Notes: generated by a model from the sequence alone, not told the origin. Counted from the stretch's first letter, positions 53,401 through 60,693 are shown. The stretch: DNA of 64,000 nt from Thermus thalpophilus (GCF_022760915.1 NZ_JAKTNS010000009.1:1-64000); one strand, 5' to 3'. Translations and numbers: made by a program.

Positions 53401-53576
53401 TGGGCGTGGCCCACGTGGGGCATGCCGTTGGCGGTGGGGGGGCCTTCGTAGACGGTGAAGCGGGGCCCGCCCTTGCGGTTTTCCACGCTCTTTTCAAAGA
53501 TTTTCTCCCGCTTCCAGAAGGCCAGGATTTCCTCTTCCAGCACCGGAAAGTTCGGTTCGCCCACTTCCTTGAACAT
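50445..53576 (-). CDS. ileS: Isoleucyl-tRNA synthetase
   Basis: 1043 aa, the same length I recall for T. thermophilus IleRS. The class I HIGH-type motif is PHVGHAQARSYKD near residue 50 and KMSKSKGNVVDPW is the KMSKS loop. The CP1 editing domain (LLVWTTTPWTLPGN, then DGTGIVHQAPAFGAEDLE) clears Val-tRNA-Ile. Zinc-binding Cys pairs occur in VCEACGKEE and ACACGGTMRR. The ATG at 53576 follows GGGAGGTGGGC; an in-frame upstream ATG lies inside the T-box leader. Expression should rise when tRNA-Ile is uncharged. Confidence 0.97.
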   Translation of the reverse strand: MFKEVGEPNFPVLEEEILAFWKREKIFEKSVENRKGGPRFTVYEGPPTANGMPHVGHAQARSYKDLFPRYKTMRGYYVPRRAGWDTHGLPVELEVEKKLGLKSKREIEAYGIERFNQACRESVFTYEKEWEAFTERLAYWVDLKGAYATLQPTYIESIWWSLKNLFDRGLLYRDHKVVPYCPRCGTPLSSHEVALGYKEIQDPSIYVRLPLQEPAGLGLSQASLLVWTTTPWTLPGNVAAAVHPEFTYAAFQVGEEALILEEGLGRKLLGEETPILKTFLGKELEGLAYTPPYPQGVERGYFVVLAEYVSREDGTGIVHQAPAFGAEDLETARAYGLPLLKTVDEEGKLLVEPFKGLFFREANRAILKDLRARGLLFKEEPYLHNYPHCWRCSTPLMYYATETWFIQNTRFKEELLKKNQEINWVPPHIKEGRYGEWLRNLVDWALSRNRYWGTPLPIWVCEACGKEEAIGSFAELRKRATGPLPEPFDPHRPYVDRVELACACGGTMRRVPYVIDVWYDSGAMPFASLHYPFEREEEFKESFPADFISEGIDQTRGWFNSLHQLGVMLFGSIAFKNVICHGLILDEKGQKMSKSKGNVVDPWDILREFGADALRWYIYVSAPPEADRRFGPNLVRETVRDYFLTLWNVYSFFVTYANLDRPDLTNPPPPEARPEMDRWLLARLQELKHRVTEALEAYDPTTSSRAIRDFVVEDLSQWYVRRNRRRFWKNEDALDREAAYATLYEALLTVAKLTAPFTPYLAEELWQNLARSVDPMAPESVHLTDWPEVEEALWDRELVAKMRAVLKVVELARAARARSGVKTRMPLPLLLVTAPTPLEREGLKHFAEEIAEELNVKEVRVLEPGEEVLTHRVLPNLKALGPKYGRLVPKIREALEREGNRVAALALKGEAIPLEVEGATLTLLPEEVLLEAQAPQGYEALEKEGYVAALKVEVTEALRLEGLARDLIRHLQQARKEMGLKVSDRIRVGYKAEGSYQEALKRHGTWIAEEVLAREFGEGLFPGHTTEVTDEEGRARFSLERVD

Positions 53577-53590
53577 GCCCACCTCCCAAC

Positions 53591-53884
53591 AAAACGCCCG
53601 CGCCCCAAGGCGCGGACGAAAGCGCTTAGGCTTCCGCGGTACCACCGCGCTTCCTGGGAGAAGCCTCCCAGGCCCTCGTTAGGGCGCGATCACGGGCGCC
53701 ACCCGGCGGGCATTACTCGGGGATGCCCCCTTTCCTCCCGCGGCTCCGGGGTGATCTTCCCGCCTTCCCGCACCGCCGGGCTCCCACCCTCCCCGGCTCG
53801 CTTTGGGCTATTGGGAAGGGGTACTCTCCCCATCCTCGCCTTTACAACCTGTGCCCCCTGGGGTAAAATCCCCCGTTGGCGGCT
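53591..53884 (-). promoter_or_regulatory. T-box leader (tRNA-Ile-sensing riboswitch) of ileS
   Basis: About 294 nt upstream of ileS. The T-box core GGTGGTACCGCGG (53646-53634) offers TGGT to pair with tRNA ACCA. Antiterminator arms GCGCGG (53650-53645) and CCGCGC (53615-53610) are fully complementary. The second arm is also the 5' arm of a terminator (CCGCGCC/GGCGCGG, 53615-53598, then GCGTTTT), so the two folds exclude each other. An isoleucine codon ATC (53755-53753) in the 3' side of stem I is the likely specifier. AGAGTA (53827-53822) marks the stem I 5' side, and a CCTGGGA/TCCCAGG stem lies before the T-box. Confidence 0.87.
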
Positions 53885-53890
53885 AAGGCC

Positions 53891-53920
53891 ATGCTAGCAG
53901 CCTTTCCCCTCCCTTGACAA
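53891..53920 (-). promoter_or_regulatory. ileS promoter
   Basis: Minus strand TTGTCA (53920-53915), 18-bp spacer, TAGCAT (53896-53891) preceded by TGC (extended -10). The start near 53884 defines the T-box leader. Its -35 overlaps the TTGACA of the divergent tal promoter. Confidence 0.7.
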
Positions 53921-53944
53921 CGCCCCGAAGAGGTCTGCTAGACT
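53914..53944 (+). promoter_or_regulatory. tal-rho promoter
   Basis: Perfect TTGACA (53914-53919), 19-bp spacer, TAGACT (53939-53944) preceded by TGC, an extended -10. The start near 53951 leaves a ~35-nt leader with AAGGAG before the tal ATG. Confidence 0.7.
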
Positions 53945-53985
53945 CAGGCTAAGCCGGTCCTTTTCCCGCACACAAGGAGCGCGTC

Positions 53986-54657
53986 ATGGAGCTTTACCTG
54001 GATACTGCCAATCTGGAGGAAATACGGGAGATCGCCGCTTGGGGGGTCCTCTCGGGGGTCACCACCAACCCCACCCTGGTGGCCAAGGAGTTCGCCGCCC
54101 GGGGGGAACGCCTGAGCGAGGAGGGCCTAGCGGAGCACCTGCGCGCGGTGGCCGAGGCCGCAGGGGGCCCGGTTTCCGCGGAGGTGACGGCCTTGGAGGC
54201 CGAGGCCATGGTGGCGGAGGGCAGGCGCCTGGCCGCCATCCACCCGAGCATCGTGGTGAAGCTTCCCACCACCGAGGAGGGCCTCAAGGCCTGCAAGCGC
54301 CTTTCCGCCGAGGGGATCCGGGTGAACATGACCCTCATCTTCTCCGCCAACCAGGCCCTTTTGGCAGCCAGGGCCGGGGCGGCCTACGTGAGCCCCTTCC
54401 TCGGCCGGGTGGACGACATCTCCTGGGACGGGGGGGAGCTTTTGCGGGAGATCGTGGAGATGATCCAGGTGCAGGACCTGCCCGTGAAGGTCATCGCCGC
54501 CTCCATCCGCCATCCCCGCCATGTGACGGAGGCCGCCCTTTTGGGGGCGGACATCGCCACCATGCCCCACGCCGTCTTCAAGCAGCTTCTGAAGCACCCC
54601 CTCACGGAAATCGGCCTGAAGCGCTTTATGGAGGATTGGGAGAAGGTTAAGCCATGA
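53986..54657 (+). CDS. tal: Transaldolase (small, FSA-like type)
   Basis: 223 aa class I aldolase of the short transaldolase/fructose-6-phosphate aldolase group. Marks are YLDTANLEEIREIAAWGVLSGVTTNPTLVAKE, IHPSIVVKLPTTEEGLKA with the Schiff-base lysine in VVKLP, VNMTLIFSANQALLAARAGAAYVSPFLGRVDD and VIAASIRHPRHVTEAALLGADIATMP. It moves dihydroxyacetone units in the pentose phosphate pathway. rho overlaps its stop by 4 bp. Confidence 0.94.
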   Translation: MELYLDTANLEEIREIAAWGVLSGVTTNPTLVAKEFAARGERLSEEGLAEHLRAVAEAAGGPVSAEVTALEAEAMVAEGRRLAAIHPSIVVKLPTTEEGLKACKRLSAEGIRVNMTLIFSANQALLAARAGAAYVSPFLGRVDDISWDGGELLREIVEMIQVQDLPVKVIAASIRHPRHVTEAALLGADIATMPHAVFKQLLKHPLTEIGLKRFMEDWEKVKP

Positions 54658-55934
54658 GGAGAAGAGCGGAAACCCCCGAAACCCCGCTTACCTACCAGGA
54701 GCTGGCCAGCAAGATCCTGCCCGAGCTGCACCTCCTGGCCCAGGAGGCGGGGATTGAGAACTACAAGCGCATGAAGAAGGACCAGCTGATCATGGCCCTC
54801 CTGGAGCGGCAGACCCAAGGGGAGGGCCTGCAGTTGGTCAAGGGCTACCTGGAGATCAGCCCCGACGGCTACGGCTTCTTGACGGAAAACCTGTACAACC
54901 TCGAGTCCCGGGTGGCCATCGTATCCGCCGGGCTCATCCGCCAGTACGCCCTAAGAAGCGGGGATTACATCGTGGGCCGGGTGCGGCCGCCCCGGGAGAA
55001 CGAGCGCTACGGCACCCTGCTCAAGGTGGAGGCGGTGAACGACCTGGACCCCGAGGCCGCCAAGAACCGCCCCCGCTTTGACGAGCTCATCCCCCAGTTC
55101 CCCGACCGGCAGATCCGGCTGGAAACCACCCCAGACGAGCTTTCCACCCGGGTGATTGACCTCCTCGCCCCCATCGGCAGGGGCCAAAGGGGCCTCATCG
55201 TGGCCCCCCCCAAGGCGGGGAAGACCACCCTCCTCAAGAAGATCGCCAACGCCGTTCTCAAGAACGAGCCCGACATCAAGGTCATCGTCCTCCTCATTGA
55301 CGAGCGCCCGGAGGAGGTCACGGACTTCCGGGAAAGCGTCCAGGGGGCCGAGGTCATCGCCAGCACCTTTGACGAGCCGCCCCAGAACCACATCCGCGTG
55401 GCGGAGTTCGTCCACGAGCGGGCCAAGCGCATCGTGGAGGAAGGGGGGCATGTGATGATCCTCCTGGACTCCATCACCCGCCTGGCCCGGGCCAACAACC
55501 TGGTGACCCCGCCCACGGGGCGGACGCTTTCGGGCGGTCTGGACTCCGCCGCCCTTTACTTCCCCAAGCGCTTCCTGGGGGCGGCGCGGAACATCCGGGG
55601 TGGGGGAAGCCTCACCATTTTGGCCACCGCCTTGGTGGAGACGGGAAGCCGGATGGACGACGTGATCTTTGAGGAGTTCAAGGGCACGGGCAACATGGAG
55701 CTCCACCTTTCCCGCCGCCTCGAGGAGCGCCGCATCTTCCCGGCCATAGACATCCTGAAGTCGGGGACGAGGCGGGAGGAGCTCCTTTTGGGCGAGGAGG
55801 TGGTGCACAAGATGTGGCTTTTGCGCAAGGTCCTGGCGGACATGGACCCCGCCGAGGCCATGGAGATGCTCCTCGCCCGCTTGGGCCGCACCAAGAGCAA
55901 CAAGGAGTTCTTGGCCTCCCTGGCGGCCCGTTAG
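54654..55934 (+). CDS. rho: Transcription termination factor Rho
   Basis: 426 aa hexameric RNA helicase. The N-terminal Rho-N segment is TYQELASKILPELHLLAQEAGIENYKRMKKDQLIMALLE. The RNA-binding cold-shock-like domain includes GYLEISPDGYGFLTENLYN. The ATPase core has Walker A APPKAGKTTLLKK, Walker B VIVLLIDERPEEVTDF, the Q/R-loop LDSITRLARANN and GGGSLTILATALVETGSRMDDVIFEEFKGTGNMELHL. It is translationally coupled to tal and followed by a large hairpin. Confidence 0.97.
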   Translation: MRRRAETPETPLTYQELASKILPELHLLAQEAGIENYKRMKKDQLIMALLERQTQGEGLQLVKGYLEISPDGYGFLTENLYNLESRVAIVSAGLIRQYALRSGDYIVGRVRPPRENERYGTLLKVEAVNDLDPEAAKNRPRFDELIPQFPDRQIRLETTPDELSTRVIDLLAPIGRGQRGLIVAPPKAGKTTLLKKIANAVLKNEPDIKVIVLLIDERPEEVTDFRESVQGAEVIASTFDEPPQNHIRVAEFVHERAKRIVEEGGHVMILLDSITRLARANNLVTPPTGRTLSGGLDSAALYFPKRFLGAARNIRGGGSLTILATALVETGSRMDDVIFEEFKGTGNMELHLSRRLEERRIFPAIDILKSGTRREELLLGEEVVHKMWLLRKVLADMDPAEAMEMLLARLGRTKSNKEFLASLAAR

Positions 55935-55946
55935 GCGGTTTTTCCT

Positions 55947-55976
55947 CTTGGGGGGCGGGTTTTCCCACCCCCCAAG
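55947..55976 (+). terminator. Terminator hairpin after rho
   Basis: CTTGGGGGGCGGG (55947-55959) pairs with CCCACCCCCCAAG (55964-55976) around a TTTT loop with a single mismatch. Only a short pyrimidine-rich tail follows, so termination may be incomplete. Confidence 0.65.
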
Positions 55977-56009
55977 ACCTTTGCCCCTTGCGCTTTCGGG
56001 GATGGGGGT

Positions 56010-56018
56010 TGGTATAAT
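56010..56018 (+). promoter_or_regulatory. Extended -10 promoter of the LysM-M23 gene
   Basis: TGG-TATAAT with a perfect hexamer at 56013-56018. A possible -35 is TTGCGC (55988-55993, 19-bp spacer). The start near 56025 leaves a ~36-nt leader containing GGGAGGT. Confidence 0.7.
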
Positions 56019-56060
56019 CCCGGCCGAGGTTGGGGTTTGCGGGTTTTTGGGAGGTGCGTG

Positions 56061-57251
56061 TTGCGGGGAATATGGGTAGCTTGCTGTGTTCTTGCGGTTC
56101 CCGCCTTGGCCCTTTCCTTCAAGCCCCTCAGCCCCGTTCCTCTCCCCGAGGCCCAGGTGGAGGTGGGGCCTTCGGCGCGGAAGGGGTGGGTGGTTTACGA
56201 GGTGCGCCCTGGGGACACCTTGGCGGGCATCGCCAGCCGCTATGGGGTGGACCCCCGGCACATCCTGTGGTCCAGCGGGCTTCAGGACCATCGGCTCCAG
56301 GTGGGGGAAAGGCTTTTCATTCCCCTGGTGGCGGGGGAGGAGAGGCCCCCTAGGGTGCCCCCGGGGGTGGAGGCGTACCGGGTCCGCCCCGGGGACACCT
56401 TGGCGGGCATCGCCAGCCGCTATGGCGTGAGCGTTTTGGACCTGGTTTCCGCCAACCCTTCCCTGGAGAGCCTGGACCGCCTGGTGGCGGGGAGCGTGCT
56501 TTACGTACCCAGGGGGGCCAAAGGGCTCCTGCTCACCTTGGGCGAGGGGGAAACCCTCGTGGACCTGGCGAGCCGCTTTGGGCTTTCCCCGGTGAAGGTG
56601 GCCAAGGCCAACGGGGTGGAAAACCCGGCGGAGCTGAGGCCTGGGGACCTGGTCCTCCTGCCCGGCATCCAGGCCAAGACCACCTACCAGAACCTCCTGG
56701 CCAAGCAGGAGGCGGAGCGGCAAGCCCGCCTCGAGGCGGAGCGGCGCCGCCAGGAAGAGCTTAGGCGCCTGGTGGAGGAAAGGAGGAGGCAACAGGCCTT
56801 GGCCCAGGCCCAGGTGCGGCGGCAACAGGCCCAGGTGGCGAGGCCCCAGGTGCGCCGGGTGAGCTACCAGGAAGGGGGGATGCGCTGGCCCCTTTCGGGC
56901 TTCCGCATCACCACCTACTTCGGCCAGCGGGGGGCCTTCCAGCGCTACCACACGGGCATAGACCTGGCGGCTCCTTACGGCACCCCCATCGTGGCCGCCA
57001 AGAGCGGCCAGGTGGAGGTGGCGGGCTGGAGTTCCGTGGGCTACGGCTTCCACGTGATCTTGGACCACGGGGGCGGGGTGGAAACCCTTTATGCCCACAT
57101 GTCCCGCATCGCCGTGCGGCCCGGGGAGTGGGTGGAGGCGGGGGAGGTCATCGGCTACGTGGGCTCCACGGGTTGGTCCACGGGGCCCCACCTGCACTTT
57201 GAGGTGCGGGTGGGCGGGGTGGCGCGCAACCCCTTGAGCTACCTGCCCTAA
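56061..57251 (+). CDS. LysM-LysM-LysM-M23 murein peptidase
   Basis: 396 aa exported peptidoglycan hydrolase. It has a signal peptide (IWVACCVLAVPALALS). Two near-identical LysM domains follow (VRPGDTLAGIASRYGV twice, 60 residues apart), then a third divergent LysM-like unit (LTLGEGETLVDLASRFGL). A charged coiled coil of Glu/Arg/Gln (about 210-260) precedes a C-terminal M23 domain with HTGIDLAAPYGTPIVAA and GPHLHFEVR, the zinc ligands H...D and HxH. The TTG at 56061 is six bases after GGGAGGT and is preferred; GTG at 56058 is too close. It trims or binds the cell wall, perhaps like NlpD activators. Confidence 0.9.
   Translation: MRGIWVACCVLAVPALALSFKPLSPVPLPEAQVEVGPSARKGWVVYEVRPGDTLAGIASRYGVDPRHILWSSGLQDHRLQVGERLFIPLVAGEERPPRVPPGVEAYRVRPGDTLAGIASRYGVSVLDLVSANPSLESLDRLVAGSVLYVPRGAKGLLLTLGEGETLVDLASRFGLSPVKVAKANGVENPAELRPGDLVLLPGIQAKTTYQNLLAKQEAERQARLEAERRRQEELRRLVEERRRQQALAQAQVRRQQAQVARPQVRRVSYQEGGMRWPLSGFRITTYFGQRGAFQRYHTGIDLAAPYGTPIVAAKSGQVEVAGWSSVGYGFHVILDHGGGVETLYAHMSRIAVRPGEWVEAGEVIGYVGSTGWSTGPHLHFEVRVGGVARNPLSYLP
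56211..56245 (+). repeat. 35-bp exact direct repeat, copy 1 (LysM 1)
   Basis: Begins GGGGACACCTTGGCGGGCAT and ends CCGCTATGG. The same 35 bases recur at 56391-56425. It encodes the core of the first LysM domain. Identity even at third codon positions implies a recent domain duplication or gene conversion. Confidence 0.9.
56391..56425 (+). repeat. 35-bp exact direct repeat, copy 2 (LysM 2)
   Basis: Second copy of the repeat at 56211-56245, exactly 180 bp (60 codons) downstream and in the same frame. It encodes the core of LysM domain 2. Confidence 0.9.
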
Positions 57252-57265
57252 GGCAGGGCTTTCCG

Positions 57266-57293
57266 AGCCGGGGGCGTGGGGCCCCCGGCTTTG
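57266..57293 (+). terminator. Intrinsic terminator after LysM-M23 gene
   Basis: 10-bp perfect stem (AGCCGGGGGC at 57266-57275 with GCCCCCGGCT at 57281-57290), five-base loop, then TTTGT. Good intrinsic terminator separating the peptidase from pdxS. Confidence 0.8.
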
Positions 57294-57345
57294 TGGCGAA
57301 GGTTGCTTGACCCCGCAGGCGGTAAGCTAGAGGATGGAGGGCGGG

Positions 57346-58227
57346 ATGGAGAAGGGAACCTTCCAGATCAAGACGGGCTTCGCCGAGATGTTCAAGGGCG
57401 GGGTGATCATGGACGTGACCACCCCGGAGCAGGCGGTGATCGCCGAGGAGGCGGGGGCGGTGGCGGTGATGGCCTTAGAGCGGGTCCCCGCCGACATCCG
57501 CGCCCAGGGGGGCGTGGCCCGCATGTCCGACCCCAAGGTGATCAAGGAGATCATGGCCGCGGTGTCCATCCCCGTGATGGCCAAGGTGCGCATCGGGCAC
57601 TTCGTGGAGGCGATGATCCTCGAGGCCATCGGGGTGGACTTCATTGACGAGTCCGAGGTCCTCACCCCCGCGGACGAGGAGCACCACATTGACAAGTGGA
57701 AGTTCAAGGTTCCCTTCGTGAACGGGGCCCGGGATTTGGGGGAGGCGCTTCGCCGCATCGCCGAGGGGGCGGCCATGATCCGCACCAAGGGGGAGGCGGG
57801 CACGGGCAACGTGGTGGAGGCGGTGCGCCACGCCCGCACCATGTGGAAGCAGATCCGCCACGTCCAAGCCCTGCGGGAGGACGAGCTCATGGCTTACGCC
57901 AAAGAGATCGGGGCTCCCTATGAGCTCGTCAAGTGGGTCCATGACCACGGCCGGCTTCCCGTGGTGAACTTCGCCGCGGGCGGCATCGCCACCCCCGCCG
58001 ACGCCGCGCTCATGATGCACCTGGGGATGGATGGGGTCTTCGTGGGGAGCGGCATCTTCAAGTCCGGGGACCCCAAGAAGCGGGCCCGGGCCATCGTGCG
58101 GGCGGTGACCCACTACAACGATCCTGAGGTGCTGGCCGAGGTTTCCGAGGACCTGGGCGAGCCCATGGTGGGCATCAACCTGGACCAGCTTAAGGAAGAG
58201 GAGCGCCTGGCCAAGCGAGGCTGGTAA
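57346..58227 (+). CDS. pdxS: Pyridoxal 5'-phosphate synthase subunit PdxS
   Basis: 293 aa TIM barrel that condenses ribose 5-phosphate, glyceraldehyde 3-phosphate and ammonia into PLP with PdxT. Marks are KTGFAEMFKGGVIMDVTTPEQA, MALERVPADIRAQGGVARMSDP, catalytic lysine in VMAKVRIGHFVEA, RTKGEAGTGNVVEAVRHAR and NFAAGGIATPADAALMMHLGMDGVFVGSGIF. The ATG at 57346 has GGAGGG at suitable spacing and gives the T. thermophilus length; an ATG 12 bases earlier is possible. Unusually its partner pdxT is 2.6 kb away, beyond a metal-resistance cassette. Confidence 0.96.
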   Translation: MEKGTFQIKTGFAEMFKGGVIMDVTTPEQAVIAEEAGAVAVMALERVPADIRAQGGVARMSDPKVIKEIMAAVSIPVMAKVRIGHFVEAMILEAIGVDFIDESEVLTPADEEHHIDKWKFKVPFVNGARDLGEALRRIAEGAAMIRTKGEAGTGNVVEAVRHARTMWKQIRHVQALREDELMAYAKEIGAPYELVKWVHDHGRLPVVNFAAGGIATPADAALMMHLGMDGVFVGSGIFKSGDPKKRARAIVRAVTHYNDPEVLAEVSEDLGEPMVGINLDQLKEEERLAKRGW

Positions 58228-58247
58228 GGGAAGCCTGGGGTAAGGCC

Positions 58248-58607
58248 ATGGCCCGGGCGGTCTGTGGGGTTTACGAGATCCACCCTGAGCGGGTGGAGAA
58301 GGCGCGCGCGGCCTTGCCCGAGGAGGCGGTGCTGGGGAAAGCCGCCCTCCTCCTTAAGGCTTTGGCCGACCCTACCCGGATGCGCCTTCTTCTGGCTTTG
58401 AAGACGGCGGGGGAGCTTTGCGTGTGCGATCTAGCCCTCCTCGCTGGGGTTTCGGTTTCTGCGGTGAGCCATCAGCTCAGGCTTCTGCGCCAGGCCCGGC
58501 TGGTGGCCTTTCGCCGGGAGGGGAAGCAGGTCTATTACCGCCTGGCGGACCACCACGTGGAGAGGCTGCTGGAAGGAGCCCTGGAGCACGCATTGGAGAA
58601 CACTTGA
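58248..58607 (+). CDS. ArsR/SmtB-family metal-responsive repressor
   Basis: 119 aa winged helix protein. The DNA-binding segment is LCVCDLALLAGVSVSAVSHQLRLLRQARLVAFRREGKQVYYRLADHHVERLL. The CVC pair at the start of the recognition region is the alpha-3 thiolate site of CadC/SmtB sensors. An N-terminal Cys and the DHHVERLLEGALEH helix offer further Zn/Cd ligands (alpha-5 type). It probably represses the P-type ATPase that follows 31 bp later; the operator overlaps its own stop codon. No operator was seen before its own ATG, 20 bp after pdxS. Confidence 0.88.
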   Translation: MARAVCGVYEIHPERVEKARAALPEEAVLGKAALLLKALADPTRMRLLLALKTAGELCVCDLALLAGVSVSAVSHQLRLLRQARLVAFRREGKQVYYRLADHHVERLLEGALEHALENT

Positions 58608-58621
58608 ACAACTACTCAAGT
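58602..58621. promoter_or_regulatory. ArsR/SmtB operator for the metal pump
   Basis: ACTTGAACAACTACTCAAGT is an inverted repeat (ACTTGA/TCAAGT) containing the TGAACAA...TTCA-like core of SmtB/CzrA/CadC sites. It covers the -35 element TTGAAC (58604-58609) and the stop codon of the repressor gene. Confidence 0.7.
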
Positions 58622-58632
58622 GATGCTACCAT
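58604..58632 (+). promoter_or_regulatory. Metal-pump promoter (leaderless)
   Basis: TTGAAC (58604-58609), 17-bp spacer, TACCAT (58627-58632) preceded by TGC, an extended -10. The -10 ends 6 nt before the ATG at 58639, so the transcript should start on the initiation codon. No Shine-Dalgarno is present. Confidence 0.7.
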
Positions 58633-58638
58633 GGGGGC

Positions 58639-60693
58639 ATGGATGCTCACAGGGTTCGCGTGTTCCGGGTGGAGGGTTTGGACTGCGCCGACTGCGCCTT
58701 AAAGGTGGAGAAAGCCCTTTCCGAGGTGCCTGGAGTGGTGCAGGCCCAGGTCAGCTTTGCCAGCGGTAAGGCGTATCTGCACCTCGAGGTTCCCGGGGCG
58801 GAGAAGGAGGCGGAAAGGGTGGTTTCCGCCCTGGGCTACCGTTTGAAGCCTGAAGGGGACACGACCAGGGGTGTTTTGGGACCCTGGCGCTGGGCCTTGG
58901 CTTCCGGAGGGCTTCTCCTGGCGGCCTTTTTGGCTTCGCTCTTCCTCCCCGGCCTAGCCCCTTGGGGCTATCGGCTGGCGGCCTTGGTGGGGGTTTTCCC
59001 CCTGGCTCGTCGTGCGGTGGCTACGTTCCGGCAAAACCCCTTTAGCATGCAGAGTCTGGTCACGGTGGCCACCCTTGGGGCCTTGGCCATCGGGGCGGAG
59101 GCCGAGGCGGCGCTGGTGGTCTTCCTCTTCCTGGTGGGGGAGGTGCTGGAGGCTTATAGCGTGGCCCAGGCCCGCAGGTCCCTTTACGCCCTTTCCGAGC
59201 TTCTTCCCAGGCGGGCCTACCGCCTGAAGGAGGGTGGGGTGGAGGAGGTGCCCCTTAAGGCCTTGAGGGTGGGGGACCTGGTGAGGGTGCCCCCGGGGGA
59301 GCGGGTACCGGCCGACGGGGTGGTGGTGTCTGGACAGGCTTCCGTGGAGGAGGCCGCCTTCACCGGGGAGCCCTTGCCTAGGCCCAAGGGGATAGGGGAC
59401 CGGGTTTACGGGGGCAGTCTGGTGCAGGAGGGGAGCTTGGTGGTAAAGGTGGAGCGCCTTCCCGAGGAGGGCTTCCTGGCGGAGATGGAACGCCTGGCGG
59501 AGGAGGCCTTGCTTAAGAAGAGCCAGGTGGAGCGGGTGGTGGATGCCTTTAGCCGCCGCTACACCCCGGCGGTCCTGGCCCTGGCAGGCTTCGTGGCCCT
59601 GGTCCTTCCCCTTTTCCGGGGGGATTTCCTGGGGCATGTCTACAAGGCCTTGGGCCTTATCCTCATCGCCTGTCCCTGCGCTCTGGTGGTGTCGGTGCCT
59701 GCGGCCATCGCCGCAGGGGTGGGCCGGGGAGCCAGGGCGGGGGTGCTCTTTAAGAGCGGGGCGGCCCTGGAGCGCTTGGCTGGGGTTCGCTACGTGGCTT
59801 TGGACAAGACGGGAACCCTGACCCTGGGAAAGCCCACGCTGGTGCGGGTGGTTACCTTTGGGGTTTCGGCGGAGGAGGCCTTGGCCCTGGCGAAGGGGGT
59901 GGCGGAGGGTTCCTCCCACCCCTTAGCCCGGGCGGTGCGGGAGGCTTCGGGCCCCAAGGCCTTGCCCTCGGAGGAGCATCGGGCGGTGCCGGGCCTCGGG
60001 GCCTTCGCTCGGGTGGAGGGGAAGGAGGTGGGTTTGGTGCGGCCCGAGGCCTGGGACCTGCCCCCGGAAGTAGAGGCCCAGGTGAAGGCCTTGGCGGAGG
60101 AAGGCTTCAGCCTTTCCCTCTTGGTTAGGGAGGGGGTTCCCTTGGCCCTCTTGGCCTTCCAGGATACCCCCCGCCTCGAGGCCCGGGAAGTCTTGGCCGA
60201 ACTGCGCCGACTGGGCCTTAAGCCCCTCCTGCTTACCGGCGACCGGGAGACCTCTGCTTTGGCTTTGGGCACGGCCATAGGGCTTTTTCCTGAGGAAATC
60301 CGGGCTGGCCTTTCTCCCGTGGACAAGCTCCGCCTGGTGGAGGAGTTGGCAGGTAGGGGTGGCGTGGCCATGGTGGGGGATGGGGTGAACGACGCCCCAG
60401 CCCTGGCCAGGGCCACGGTAGGGCTTGCCGTGGCCGAGGGCACGGAAGCGGCCCTGCAGAGTGCAGACGTGGGGCTTCTGAGCCTTGCCGCCTTGCCCCG
60501 GGCCTTCCGGCTAAGCCGCCTGACCCTGGGCGTGGTCCGCCAGAACGTGGCCTTTGCGGTGGGGCTCAAGGGGCTTTTCCTCCTCACCACCCTCATGGGT
60601 TACACGGGGCTTTGGACCGCAGTGCTGGCGGACAGTGGAGCACTCGTGTTGGTGACGGCGAACAGCTTGCGCCTCCTGAGGAGCAGAGTATAG
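58639..60693 (+). CDS. Zn/Cd/Pb-type P1B ATPase
   Basis: 684 aa heavy-metal efflux pump. The N-terminal HMA domain has D15-C16-A-D-C19. The actuator domain includes VEEAAFTGEPLP. The membrane metal site is CPC (345-347, IACPCALVVSVPAA). The phosphorylation motif DKTGTLT starts at D389, followed by SSHPLARAV (HP locus) and VGDGVNDAPALARA. The last helix (LADSGALVLVTANSLRLL) has the aspartate typical of ZntA/CadA (P1B-2) rather than CopA pumps. It exports Zn(II), Cd(II) or Pb(II) using ATP. Control by the upstream ArsR-type protein is supported by the operator overlapping its -35. Confidence 0.93.
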   Translation: MDAHRVRVFRVEGLDCADCALKVEKALSEVPGVVQAQVSFASGKAYLHLEVPGAEKEAERVVSALGYRLKPEGDTTRGVLGPWRWALASGGLLLAAFLASLFLPGLAPWGYRLAALVGVFPLARRAVATFRQNPFSMQSLVTVATLGALAIGAEAEAALVVFLFLVGEVLEAYSVAQARRSLYALSELLPRRAYRLKEGGVEEVPLKALRVGDLVRVPPGERVPADGVVVSGQASVEEAAFTGEPLPRPKGIGDRVYGGSLVQEGSLVVKVERLPEEGFLAEMERLAEEALLKKSQVERVVDAFSRRYTPAVLALAGFVALVLPLFRGDFLGHVYKALGLILIACPCALVVSVPAAIAAGVGRGARAGVLFKSGAALERLAGVRYVALDKTGTLTLGKPTLVRVVTFGVSAEEALALAKGVAEGSSHPLARAVREASGPKALPSEEHRAVPGLGAFARVEGKEVGLVRPEAWDLPPEVEAQVKALAEEGFSLSLLVREGVPLALLAFQDTPRLEAREVLAELRRLGLKPLLLTGDRETSALALGTAIGLFPEEIRAGLSPVDKLRLVEELAGRGGVAMVGDGVNDAPALARATVGLAVAEGTEAALQSADVGLLSLAALPRAFRLSRLTLGVVRQNVAFAVGLKGLFLLTTLMGYTGLWTAVLADSGALVLVTANSLRLLRSRV

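Noticed and set aside
54951..57197. A 748-codon open frame on the minus strand opposite rho and the LysM-M23 gene
   Set aside because: Low-complexity Gly/Pro/His/Arg composition with no domain. It is a shadow of high G+C third positions in genes with unmistakable motifs on the other strand.
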